Of a DNA stretch of 64,000 nucleotides, positions 10,395 to 21,070 are shown one piece after another. A program made the position numbers and the translations under genes. Source of the DNA: Favolaschia claudopus (lineage: Eukaryota > Basidiomycota > Agaricomycetes > Agaricales > Mycenaceae); contig JAWWNJ010000114.1 in assembly GCA_037176885.1 (NCBI GenBank), positions 620,001 through 684,000 on the forward strand. The letters are read 5' to 3'. Every line of letters begins with the position of its first letter. The stretch's first letter is position 1. A model generated the notes under the pieces. It worked only from the letters and a program-made list of their open reading frames with translations, ran no database searches and was not told the origin of the DNA.

Positions 10395-10402
10395 GGAGCG
10401 AT

Positions 10403-12616
10403 GTTGGGCCACGTGATCAATACGTGTTCGCTGCACCTTTTTTTTCACACGAGCTTTATCTCCCCGCCTTGGGCGACCTACGCTCACGGCGGGGTCACAG
10501 CTCGTTGGGGCTGCCGCCCCGATCCCCACCTGCTGATTCCTCGGTGCAGCTCTTGGTTCCTCGGGGAGGACGTGGGTAAATCCACGTGCTCCGGTTTCCT
10601 GTCGAAGGCGGTGCCGTCCCGTATGCCTGATCGGGCCATCAAAATTGATCCCGAGCAGTTCAACGGGACAGCGGCTTTCCAGGGCTGTTTATCTATAGAA
10701 TATGTTTGTAATGCCGGTATCCGGCTTACAGAAAGGGGGGGAGCTTGTGTAAATCCGAGTAAGTACCTGTTCCACAAAGTTCGGTGGAATGGGAGGTTGT
10801 ATTGATTGATGTACATGTCAGGATTGAGAATTGGAGCTGTGGCGCAATTTTCTGCGCAAAGTGAGCCAATTCTGTTGATTTTTTTTATTCTCCGACGTTA
10901 GTGCTCGGGTATACGTAGCATCCTCCAAATTGCATCTTTGTTTGTTGCTAGATAATAAGCAATACATCCATTATTTAATATTTACACCTCCATTACTTTC
11001 ATATGCCCCGCTGCGATCTGCTCGCCTGGATTTTAATCGTTAAGTTAGCTTCAACATTCAATCGAAAGCTAGGGCGACTACTCACCGATACGGGCCGGTA
11101 CCGAGAGTTGCCGTCCTGGCGCAAAGACTTCAAAAAAGCCTGGCTCAAGCTCGAGAAGGAAAAGAGGTGGATTGAGACGCAGGCAACGCCCATTACTGGC
11201 ATTGCGAAGACAAAGGGACCCCTAGCCCTCCCCCAGTCTGACATCCATAAAAGGCAATTGCTTACAAATAAGATAAGATTCCGGCAATCCGTCCCCTTTT
11301 GTAAAGTACGCGTCCATACAGTAAATAACTAAGTCTTTTGCTCTCCCGTTCCCATATGTACGAAGTAGATTCAGGTTCGGTTCGGGTTCGGTTCAGGTTC
11401 GGAAGGGGTTCAGAACCTAACCGCGGCAACACTAGTACGAAGGCCGTTGGTGGATTCCCTGCACACTCTACAGTAAGTAGTAGATTCGTCAATCCAGGAC
11501 ATTGTGGCGCCGCATGGAGGGTGGATTGAGAGGCTGAGAGCGAGGAAGAAGTGGTGCAAGGAGAACCACGCTAATTGCCCACGCTCCACGCCCAACGCCC
11601 CATGCCCCACGCCCCACGCTCCACGCTTTCGGGCTCATCGCCTGAATTAATTGTCCCACACTTTGTTGCGCATCCAGCTTGTGCAGCCCGGGGCAACCAG
11701 TTCCGCGCCCTACTTCCAAATCCCCTGCCCACAGCGAGCGCATACTCCCTTTTTCAAAATTCAAAGGGCCCTCGTCATCCGCACATAATATCGCGCATCC
11801 AGCTCATGCTGCCCATTTGAGACACTCAAAGACTGTTAGGCCGTCCTCATCCCCATCCTCTACCATTTGCTCCTCCACGGAGCTGTATAGGACATCTAGC
11901 CGCCGGCGCCGCCGTCCTGCGCCGCCCTAACGCAGTGGATTCGAGCTTACATAATCGATCAGTCTCGCGGATCATCGGGATTTTGCCTCCGGCCGGTTCA
12001 TGCGGCCAATTATGCGCCTGGCCTGATATCGTTCAGCTTACGAGTTGGATAGATTGTTAGACTAGGCATTATTTTCTCTTGGGTTCGTCGAGGTACATGT
12101 ACCTAAGTGTTTCAAGGGGGTGCGGAAAACTCAAAAAAATACCTCACGCTGCTTTTTTTATTAGAGACCCTTCTCCGGGAACCACCCTACCACGTGACGT
12201 CCAAATATGGAATTTCCCATCAAAATCGACTGTTTAGGGTCCAATTCTTACCTCTAACCCGGTGAAACACCTCTCTATGGTGTTTTGTGAATGAAATCTC
12301 GGTTTTGAACCACCCAACGCCCCACCTGAAAATTCAACATATCTCGGGCAAACACGGCCAACCACGTTGCCGTTTCTTTCCAAATCCGGACAATCCACCC
12401 ATCAGGCGTTTAGAAGGCTGCTGAAGCTCAATAGTGGGTGTATACACAGTTATATGTTGTTTCTACTCACCCCATAGCCCCGCAGACCCATCCCCGCCCA
12501 AAACAAAAGAGGTCATCTTTTTTTTTATCTGGCCTTTCGGCCGACCCACCCCCCCTGCCCGGTGTCCCGGCTTCTCCGGCCCGCACCCCCTTGAAGTGTT
12601 TAATCACGTAGACTAA
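10403..12616. other. Mostly noncoding; weak ORF and short tandem repeats
   Basis: The first part is the displaced upstream region of the bZIP gene. A 109-codon open frame at 11003-11332 (plus) starts with ATG and is basic, but matches nothing I recognise. Tandem GGTTCGGTTCGG-like repeats lie at about 11370-11402, and an imperfect CCCCACG/CTCCACG array at about 11579-11629. The stretch 12100-12600 has no supported feature. Confidence 0.35.
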
Positions 12617-12618
12617 TA

Positions 12619-12806
12619 CAGTCGTCACTGTCATAACCCATACCTGTACTTCCCCATAACCCATAATCTCGGGAGCCAAATTTCCTGGGTTTACAGTGTA
12701 AAAGCTCCCAAATTACGTCACATTTACCTGCGATAACCCATAAAACCGCTATAACCCATACTTTTTTGGCCCCACCGAAGGCTATGGGTTAAGACAGTGA
12801 CGACTG
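12619..12806. mobile_element. Foldback element, CAGTCGTCACTGTCATAACC ends, 188 bp
   Basis: Terminal inverted repeats CAGTCGTCACTGTCATAACC and its imperfect complement ending at 12806 are flanked by TA at 12617-12618 and 12807-12808. ATAACCCATA-type motifs recur inside. It is a Tc1/mariner-like MITE with no coding capacity. Confidence 0.85.
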
Positions 12807-13119
12807 TATCACACTGTTAAACTGTTAAACCACTGCTGGTTACCGGTTCCGACGGTCCGGCTATTCCCACACTAACACCATACTCTCGTCTCCCCAACCT
12901 CTCCCCCAACCTCTTCCTCTCCCTCCACCCATGCCCAACGACGACGTACATTCCGGCTGCTCATTCTCTACACGATTTCCTTACTCTCGGCATGGCATCA
13001 ATTGCAATGGACTCGAATGCGCCGCCGCCCTGCATGTCTCAAGACTTCTGTCTTTCCTCAATCCCAGCTGTCTCCACCTCCACCGCCGAAACAAACATAT
13101 TCACTGCCTCGTCTTTCAG

Positions 13120-14400
13120 CGCCTTGGAATTTGAATCTAGCATTTTGAATGATTCCTTTGGTTCTCGAGCGCGTTTTGCACGCTGCTGAGGCTGAAATTA
13201 TCTCTAAACCCGCAACTATTTGGCTCTGCATTCAACTCGGTTGTTCGGACGCCGTCACGATGTCCTCTCTTCTTCCTCTTCCTCGTCGTCTACCAACCCG
13301 ACGCCAGCGGATCTACCTCCCTGTTGCTCCAAATTCAATTTCGCCGCTCCCGGCTCCGGAATCACTTTTGCAGTGAAACGTGCCACCGTCCATGGCGAAA
13401 CGAACTATATTCGTCCCTGTGGCGGCTTGAAATTCGAATCTACATTGAGCTGTGTATTGATGATTCCATTTAGGTCCCAAGCGCGTTTCACACGCTGCTG
13501 AGAGTGAAATTCTTTCCGAAGCCGCTGCTTTCTTAGTCAAGACGATGCTGAACGCTTCACATATCCAAATTCGCGTTGCTTACGACCCCAAGTGGCTTCA
13601 GCCTCGAAGGCATTTTGCGAAAGTCTGATGGCAAACTTTATCGCATTCACCTTTGCTGTTGTAGCTTGGACGCCATCACGCCTCCACTCCTGTTTCTCAT
13701 TCGCCGTCTCAACGACGACTTCGTCTCTGTGGAATCGGCTTGCTCTCCTCAAGACGCGCCGAATGTGTTTCCCGATGGCGCGTTTCGTCGCTGCTGATGC
13801 TTCCCTCGATTTCGTGATCCTCCAAAAATATCTGCTTGTTTCCGCATCGAATGCGACGTCTTCGGAGCTTGGACTGTAGAGCATTCAGCCGCTCGGGAAC
13901 TTGAGACGGCTATGTCACGAGCCAACCCCGTACTCCTCATCGATTCAGCAAGTTTGGACTTGTTTCGTACCCAGATCTCTCGAGCGCGTTTGAATACGCT
14001 GCTGAGGTATGGACTTGGATTAGATTTCGAGGCGTGGCGATTTTTCCCCCTTCCATTCTGTGACGGATGCGAAAAGAATCGAGATCCGCCACACGGAGAA
14101 GCTTAGTGAGCGAACCGAAATGACTGTTGTAAGCTTTAGATTCACCGAAGAATTCTATCTACTACAGCTCGACTTATATATTCTACAGCGAGGTAAGACA
14201 AATGCGGAATGAAGTCATCCATGAGCAAATAAAAATGGAGGGGTAGGAGGAGAGTGGAGTATGTTTGAGTGAGATACGGTCACGGGATAATCCAGGGGAA
14301 ATGATATCGTTACACATTCTTGGTTGCCGGATTCTGCGACTTCAAGACTCCGCTTCGCATGCATGCGCGTTTATTTACGCTGCCGAGGCAGGGTCGCTTC
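13120..14400. repeat. Degenerate array sharing a GCGCGTTT...ACGCTGCTGAG core
   Basis: Five places share a core of GCGCGTTT, 3-5 variable bases, then CGCTGCTGA or CGCTGCCGA: about 13164, 13479, 13776, 13981 and 14362. The first two are also similar for about 60 bases on the left (a GAATTTGAATCTA-like block and a TGATTCC block) and about 10 on the right. This suggests old duplication of a unit of roughly 300 bases. Several short open frames end at the repeated core, but none looks like a known protein. The rest of the region is anonymous. Confidence 0.5.
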
Positions 14401-16327
14401 TTCCATATGTCGCTTGCGCTACTCGGATTCCTGTTCTGAGTGGAGATATATTTCTACGGAACCTCTTTTGTTGCGCGATGTTGCGCTAGCTCGCTGCATC
14501 TCAGTTTCAAGCGTAGAATGCATATACTCTAGTCCTCTGGAAGGTTGATCTTTCTCCAGTTAATCCTCTCGTGGAATGAACAGGTTCTCATCTGCGGGAA
14601 TTCTCAGGCAGCTTTGGGCCGCGAAGCCTAGATGCCGTTTGGACAAATTTTGGGGGGACGGAGCCGAGGTAGCTAGATCCGGTTCGGACAGAAATTCCGC
14701 TGTCGCAGAGAGTTGACTCCGCCGAGGACAAGCCGAAAGTCTAGGGAAAAGCGAATTTCTTGGAACTCATCGAGAAAATGGCTAGAGTTGGTTGAAAGAG
14801 CGCAAAAAAACAGCTCGGGAAGAAAAATTGAGCATTTTTGATGGGGGAAAGCAGAAAATCACCGCTTCTGGAAGCTTACGGCACCACAGGCTACCTCCGG
14901 TTCGGACAAAAAACTGCCAATCCGCCCCAAAACTGGTTCGGACAAAAATTGGGGGTTTTGGCCGATTCGGGATCTGGCCTTCAAAGGGATAAACCGGGGT
15001 CCTAGTTGACTGGGCTCATGTTCCGATGTGCTTCGGGAGCACTGCCCGGAGCACCAACTTTCAAGGCCGTTTGATCCTTGTGATAACGCTGGGAGGCATC
15101 CCACGGCTGCCGGGCTAGCCGAGGACGTGACGTAATGTAACCTAAGGCTTAATTAAGGGTTAAGATGGATCCAGCTTCATGTTAAGCCTTAGCATTAACT
15201 TGAAATTAAGGCTTAATTCATTTTAAGCCTTAACCCTTAAGGAGAACACTGCGAGTCAGGCTCGGGTCTGCGCGCTAGTTCGCTGCATCCTGTCTCATCC
15301 CAATTTTATCGCCCCACTTCTGGCACTTCTGTTCTATTCCTCATCACTTGTTGTCTGCCCAACTCCCCATCGCATTACTCCCTTGGACTTTCCGCTTTCA
15401 TATCCTCTCCTTCCCCATAATCACCGGAATTGTTCCACGGAGATTTTTCTCCCACACACCCTGCTTAGATGTGTTGGGGATTGGGTAGCACCGGAAACAT
15501 CCAGAACTTTCCGCAAGGTATATTATTCAGCTTACTTGTTCACTGTAGAATATTCTAGATACTATTTGTAGATAGTATATAAGCCCAATGTAAATTCAAG
15601 TTAGAGCATTGGTTTGCTCTAACGCAGACGAGCAGTGCGATCGCAAACGCAAACTCTTCGGCATTTCTGATCCTTCCCTGATCCGCCGTTTCACAAGGAG
15701 TGGTATCCAGTATTGAAACTGGCTTTGATCTGGATGACGAAATATATTAATAGGTAACCAAATCTCGACTCCTGAATTTGAGGCGATTCTTGCACAGCAC
15801 GATATTCTGACTGGGTACTTTTGTGCCATTCAGAAATCTGAAACCCCCGCAAAATTCATAGGATGACCACGGGTCTCCGCTATCCTTGATGATCGACATT
15901 CCGTGCGTAGCACGGGTAACTGCTTGTTCAATACAAACAGCCACCTTCGCTTAGAGGACGGGCCCGGCCACCATACTTAAAACCCCAGCTATGCAACCAT
16001 TAGGTGGCTGACCCCATCTCATTGAATACAGTAAAATTTACTACCTCGCATCATGAACGGTGAGCCGGGGGACGGAACGGCCTGCCTCTCCGACGTATAT
16101 ATGTACTGTAGACTAACGCAATTAATTTTCCAGACACTCAGTGCCACAAGCCGGGTCATTGACGTGGTCTCTGGGCTCAAACAAAGTGCAGGACATGAAA
16201 TCTGAGTGACATGAAAATTTTTGAGCGAACGACCCAATTACCATATATGGTAATCGAGCCACAGTGAATTTTTTCATGTGTTTTTTTACAGCGCGCTTTT
16301 CAGCGGTGAACCCTACAGAAAATAAGC
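14401..16327. other. Noncoding; palindromic TTAAGCC region
   Basis: GGTTCGGACA-type phrases recur between 14680 and 14945. At 15137-15240 the motifs AAGGCTTAATTAAGGG and TTAAGCCTTAACCCTTAA form a low-complexity palindromic patch. A short hairpin TTAGAGCATTGGTTTGCTCTAA lies at about 15600. No gene is supported. Confidence 0.35.
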
Positions 16328-16559
16328 ATCATAAAATGAAAGTACTCCTAAAGACGATCTCAGTCATATCTGACTTTAGTTAGTTTGCTGCCGATTTGAG
16401 CCCGTAATAGTTGCTGTAAGATGGCCATTTTGGCCTAAAAATGCCAAAAAATGACCAAAATGACCATCTTCAAGCAGCCATTGCGGGTCCAAAACTGTAG
16501 GAATCTAGGTAAAGTAACATATGACTGAGGTCGTATTTGCGAGTACTTTCGACCTATGA
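16328..16559. mobile_element. Foldback element, about 232 bp, GAAAGTACT ends
   Basis: Arms of about 100 bases are inverted around a central pair of GATGGCCATTTTGG-like and AAAATGACCATC-like blocks. Each outer arm carries GAAAGTACTC followed by a TCAGTCATAT block. The outer ends (ATCATAAAATGAAAGTACT) resemble the element at 35627-35892. The exact ends and target duplication are unclear. Confidence 0.65.
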
Positions 16560-17774
16560 AGACCGTTTCTCGGTGGGGTGTATCACTGAAAAGTGCCCTG
16601 TTAATAAATCCCTTAAAAAATTCATTACACTCGAATTACTATATATGGTCATGGGGTAAGTTGCCTAAACAATTCATTTCACCCGTATTCCATGTCCAGA
16701 ACTTTGTTTGCATCAAAAGACACACTGAATGCCCCAGAACCGCTTGGTGCAGTTTTAATGGCGGCCACTGTACCTCTAGCTTGCACATGTGATCTATTTA
16801 AATGTTTTTGCACACTTGCTTTGGCTAATAAGTGTGGTAAACAAGCCTACAATCCGGAAAACTCTTCGGCCCCTTACTTGACCAAACATGGGGAATTACG
16901 GAAGCCATGGAGGCCTACTCTGGGATAGAAGTATATTGAATGTGTAGGTGATAGGGTTTAGCACTGTCATGGATTAGAAATTAACCAAGACTGTAGCTAA
17001 ATTCTTTGCTCTTAGCATCTTTGAACTGCCACGCAATGATTTGGGTCCGTGCAGGAGGGATGGATGAAATTGAACCAGTCCAATGTTGACAAGAAATTGA
17101 TGCAATCAGAGATTTGGAGCAGTGAGGGACTGAAATGGATCCTACCGTCCGAGGGCATGTTCTTGAACTTCAAGAAAATTGGAAATGCAGTCATTTATTG
17201 CAACAAACAGTGCAAAACAGCCGCAAATTACAATCCGCCGAGGAATCAGTTGTGCTTGATGGATTGGTGCAGGCCTTTGTTGGGTGCCGTTCAAAACATG
17301 CAGGAGAACATTCTGATGCATTTAAACCTATTACATACTGCAATATTCGGACCATACGAGTCGATTCACGGTTACTTTTGTCAATACCGAGTATATAGTA
17401 ATACTCACATGTAAAAGCAGGTTTACAGTGTATTTTGAACACTCGATTGACACAATCCACAAGAAAAAAGGGACTTAGGAATTTTTTGTTTGAACAATGA
17501 CTCCTGAGCCCATGTATACAGTAAATTCTCTACACTTTTCAATCCTCTTTACTGTAGTTGGATTCATGTTCTCATTTCTTCTCGTTGTTCAATGTTGGTC
17601 CCTGGTTCGAATCCCACCGTTGTTTTTGCACCAAATTTTCAAATGCTTAATCAGTGTTTAAACTGTTATGTTTTCCAACCTGTTCTAAGACTGCTTGGCC
17701 ATTTAATTAAATCCAAATAATCAGTGTTTCACGTTGAGACGCTGATTGTTTAAACAAACTTAGTATGGTTACTG
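16560..17774. other. No supported gene
   Basis: An open frame at 17049-17414 (plus, 121 codons) lacks any recognised motif and is probably chance. At about 17599 a lone Pol III B-box-like GGTTCGAATCC occurs without an A box or foldable tRNA. At about 17370-17397 a CGGTTACTTTTGTCAATACC motif followed by GAGTA resembles the ends of the element at 51981. Confidence 0.3.
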
Positions 17775-19087
17775 ATCCCTCAAGGTCTCCGCGAAATCCG
17801 AAGCTCAGAACAAAGCCATCGTTCAAAGCGGAGAAAGCCCTTTCGTACGCCGCGGTGGCTACTGACATACTCAGCAAGGAGTGGTCTCGCTGGGGTCCTG
17901 CGATCTTGCCTGGCGGCCGCGTTGCGCCGGTAGCATTACATGGCCACCTTCAGGTGAACGGAGTGCCGTTTAATGACGTTGCAGACATGGGAGAGTTGAA
18001 GCGAGTTTGAGATCCGGAATCCAGATTTGGGCCCAGTCACCGGTCTCCCAACTTGGGTCAATCGCCCGCCTTCCGAATCGCAGACAGCCGCCATCGTGGC
18101 CAGCGGGCGTAAGCCAAAACGTGCCGGTTCTGTATATTTCCTTCTCCAGTCACGCGAAAAGGTCGATCTTGCTCTCACGCGGCCGCATCATCCTGTGTTC
18201 CACTAGTCCCACCGTCGCTCGTGGCTTCCCGCATCTTCGCATCTCCCAGTGCTGGGGATGTCACAAATACGGACACACCAAGGCTCGATGCAACGTCAAG
18301 AAGCCATCTTGCGGCATACTGTAGTATTATGTTCAATTCGTAAGGCGGTTTTGGGTGTGACACCCCTTACGAATTTACCCTTTCGTAAGGGGCCCTTGGG
18401 ACACTGTGACTTACGAAAAAATTTCGTTTTTTACCCCCCTTTTAGGCCCGAAATCGCACTAAATTTCGTGTCACAGGGGGAAACCTTTCGTAGGACCCCT
18501 TTGTGACGCTGTGACTTACGAAAATTTTCGTAGGATTTAGGGTCTGTGACCTGTGACCCTACGAATTGAACGTAATACTACAGTATGTGCGAAGCCCTAG
18601 GCGGACCATCCTCACGGCGACACCTCCCAATGTTCTGGCCCTGTGGAATGCCTCAATTGCGGTGGAAAGCACCGCGCGGATTCGTATACCTGCCCACGTC
18701 AGAAGCAGTTGGCGGTAACTCTGGCGGAGCGCATGAAGGACCTTCACCAGGCTTTAGATAAGTCGTCGGTCCACCCTCTCTCGTACATACAATCCCCTCG
18801 TTAATCCTCTCCGCTCTCTTTTATTCTTCTGTATTCTTCATCCTTGATTCATTCCCACCCTATGTCTCCCTCTTCCCCTTCCTTCCCGTTCCATCTCAAA
18901 TATTTGATACTGTTACTCCTCAAACTTCCATTCCCTTGCGCGATACTTAACCTTCTTTTATAGTCTATATTACCGTTTCCAAACTACCTACTATATGAAA
19001 TCCCCGCCAACCCTTATCGTACTGCTGCATAGCTCTTCCGTAGCCAGGTACAGCATATATTAGAACTTCAAATCAAATCAAATCAAA
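17775..19087 (+). mobile_element. ORF1-only LINE, copy 2, truncated and internally deleted
   Basis: Relative to the copy at 1544-3450, this begins in the middle of ORF1 (matching about 2109), lacks two internal segments (about 25 bases near 17820 and about 250 bases near 17860), has frameshifts, and carries a foldback element at 18319-18583. Otherwise identity is very high through the zinc-knuckle codons, the 3' untranslated region and the AATCA tail ending at 19087. It shares the same ORF1-to-3'-region junction without ORF2. It cannot encode a full ORF1. Confidence 0.85.
18319..18583. mobile_element. Foldback element, CTGTAGTATT ends, TA duplication, 265 bp
   Basis: Terminal inverted repeats CTGTAGTATTATGTTCAATT (continuing CGTAAG) and complement are flanked by TA at 18317-18318 and 18584-18585. 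The uninterrupted target is present in LINE copy 1 (GCGGCATATGTGCG at about 2929), so insertion by TA duplication is shown directly. A near relative sits at 26281-26543. The interior is built from repeated CTTACGAAA/TTTCGTAAG motifs. Confidence 0.95.
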
Positions 19088-19340
19088 GTTCACTTTTTAA
19101 AAGAAAATAAATTGTCAATCAGTTGATGCAAGCAATCTTTATCGGTGTGGTAATGCCCGCCCTCCTGCGCGCCAGCTACTGAGGCAGCCCATTATATTTC
19201 GACTGATGCGACCCATCCCTACCCAACTCCATGCTTCTAGCTCACACAGGCATTTCGACAACAGTCGGTCGATGCTGCAACTCATGTTTTACACGGCGGG
19301 CGGAGGGCGGCAGTGCGGGTGGTTGATAACGATTGTTGAT
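19088..19340. other. No gene seen
   Basis: Anonymous sequence between the LINE tail and the next foldback element. No repeat or open frame of note. Confidence 0.3.
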
Positions 19341-19342
19341 TA

Positions 19343-19676
19343 GAGCTTATTAGCAACCGGTGAAAAACGAAATTTCACGCACAAGAACGTCCGATTCGTG
19401 CCGCATCGCTTGAGTTGCCTTTCTGACCGACTTCCACGCTCACTGCTCTACTCACCGTCCTGCGAGCCTCTTGGAACGACGAGCAACAAGCTCTACCTTT
19501 CGCGGAAGCGTCCTACTTTGTCATGATCGCCACTCTGGAGCGGGGAACGGCCGTGCGCCTGACCGCATCTCTCGATGACGTCTTCGAGGTTTTGCATGTT
19601 TGGAGCCTCCGTTTTTCACTGATCTCGCTTAGTTTTTCATCGTATATTTTGAAAAGCACCGGCTGCTAATAAGCTC
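19343..19676. mobile_element. Foldback element, GAGCTTATTAGC ends, 334 bp
   Basis: The ends GAGCTTATTAGCAACCGGTG and complement (CACCGGCTGCTAATAAGCTC) are flanked by TA at 19341-19342 and 19677-19678. A lone end of the same family (GCTGCTAATAAGGTC before TA) lies at about 50682-50700. The interior has about 80 codons without a stop on the plus strand from about 19430 but no start codon, so it may be captured coding sequence. Confidence 0.75.
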
Positions 19677-19678
19677 TA

Positions 19679-21070
19679 TTCCGTTGACGGGGTCCATGAG
19701 CCAGGGAATGGGAGGAAAGAGGAAGCGGCGGCGGGAGTGGAAGCAAGAAGGTGACGTACGAACGTGAGCTTTGATTGGCGCCAGATGACGAGAACCTCTC
19801 GTGCCTCAAAACTGCTCATTGGCGGAATAGGCGTTCAAGCCGGAGATAGGCGCTGAGAGACTCTTTAGCCGGTCGGCCAACGCCTATGCTACTAATTGTC
19901 ACGTATAGGACCGCTGATAATCAACCCAAATGCCTGGTCCGAATCCTGACAAATTTTGGAAATTTTTGGCGATTTGTCTGTGTCAAATCCTGACAAAATC
20001 GACCAAAACAGACCAAAATTCCCTCAAGGCCTGAGTGAAATCCTCACAACTCGAGGCTGTGTGGGGAACTTTTTTTGCTAGTAGGTGTGGATGTGGTGGA
20101 ATTTGGGCCATATTGCGCCGTTTTCGCGTCAATTGCGACGCAACGAGCGCAGAAACCGCGTTGTGAGCGAAAAAATGGGTTTCACCGCCAAAATTTGGAT
20201 TTTTCGGCTCAATTCCAAGTATTTTGATGGGAACTTTTGGCAGAGGCCAGTGCGAATCCTGACAAAATCGCCTCAAATCGAAAATTTTCGTCCTGACAAA
20301 TTTGGCCCCATGCGGAACAGGCTTTTTGGTCAGTTCTCCGAGGTCCTTCGTGTATGCACTTGCCGGAAAAGAAGTTCGAGTATCACGCGTGGGAATGAAA
20401 GTTTTTCAGCTCATTGTGTGGCTGTGCCCATTGACTAAAACGGTCGACATCTGAATTGCTTTCCTCAGTCCGACTGCAGCAAGGGAAGAAAAATCTGAGA
20501 CGCAAAGTTGCGGTTTAGAGATCGATTAAGCAGTCTGAGGACAATTTGGAGATGAATCTTTTATTCCCGTTGCAGAGCAACTCAGCAAGCCGCGCGCACA
20601 AACGAAGCGTGACCCACGGCTAACGCGTGACAACTAAAACTATACTGAACCTGGGCGCTATTGAATTAGGGAATATTAATGTGACTGGATCAAGGCTGGA
20701 TTCAAGTGGCTACAAGGGATGGGTTCAACATAAAGGCGGAGATTTTGACGACAACCTTTATCGCCATACCCTTACAGCGTTACAAAAAGGGTAGGTAAGA
20801 CTGCATAGGCCTGCGTTGATTAAAAGACAACTTCATTGGCAAACTAAGGCAGAAGCGGAAATGGGAAATTGACATCTTGGGATATTGAGGAAAAGACAAC
20901 ATATATGAGAGGAGGAGCGAGTGGAGTAGAACAGGATACAAGAGTATGTCTACGCCGTTGGTATGTATATCGGTTTTTTTATTTTTATCTTTATTTTTAT
21001 TTTCGCCTGCTGCGACACTAATCAGTAATGACAGGTAAGACAGTCCTGGCAGTACACCGCACATCGAATA
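19679..21070. other. Noncoding; repeated TCCTGACAAA motif
   Basis: TCCTGACAAA recurs at about 19945, 19987, 20255 and 20291, with variants between, around a stretch with AAATTTTGG/CCAAAATTT blocks. This may be an old foldback element, but I could not fix its ends. At 20617 the phrase CCACGGCTAACGCGTGACA is shared with about 54811. A T-rich tract lies at 20972-21004. No gene is supported. Confidence 0.35.

Noticed and set aside
11003..11332. 109-codon frame as a gene
   Set aside because: No recognisable motif, no neighbours or splice signals to support it, and repeats lie close by.
13149..13376. Basidiomycete pheromone precursor genes in the 13-14 kb array
   Set aside because: The small frames end in a lone Cys, not in a CaaX motif, and lack the usual precursor features.
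17590..17620. tRNA gene at a GGTTCGAATCC box
   Set aside because: The T stem does not pair and there is no A box or acceptor stem.
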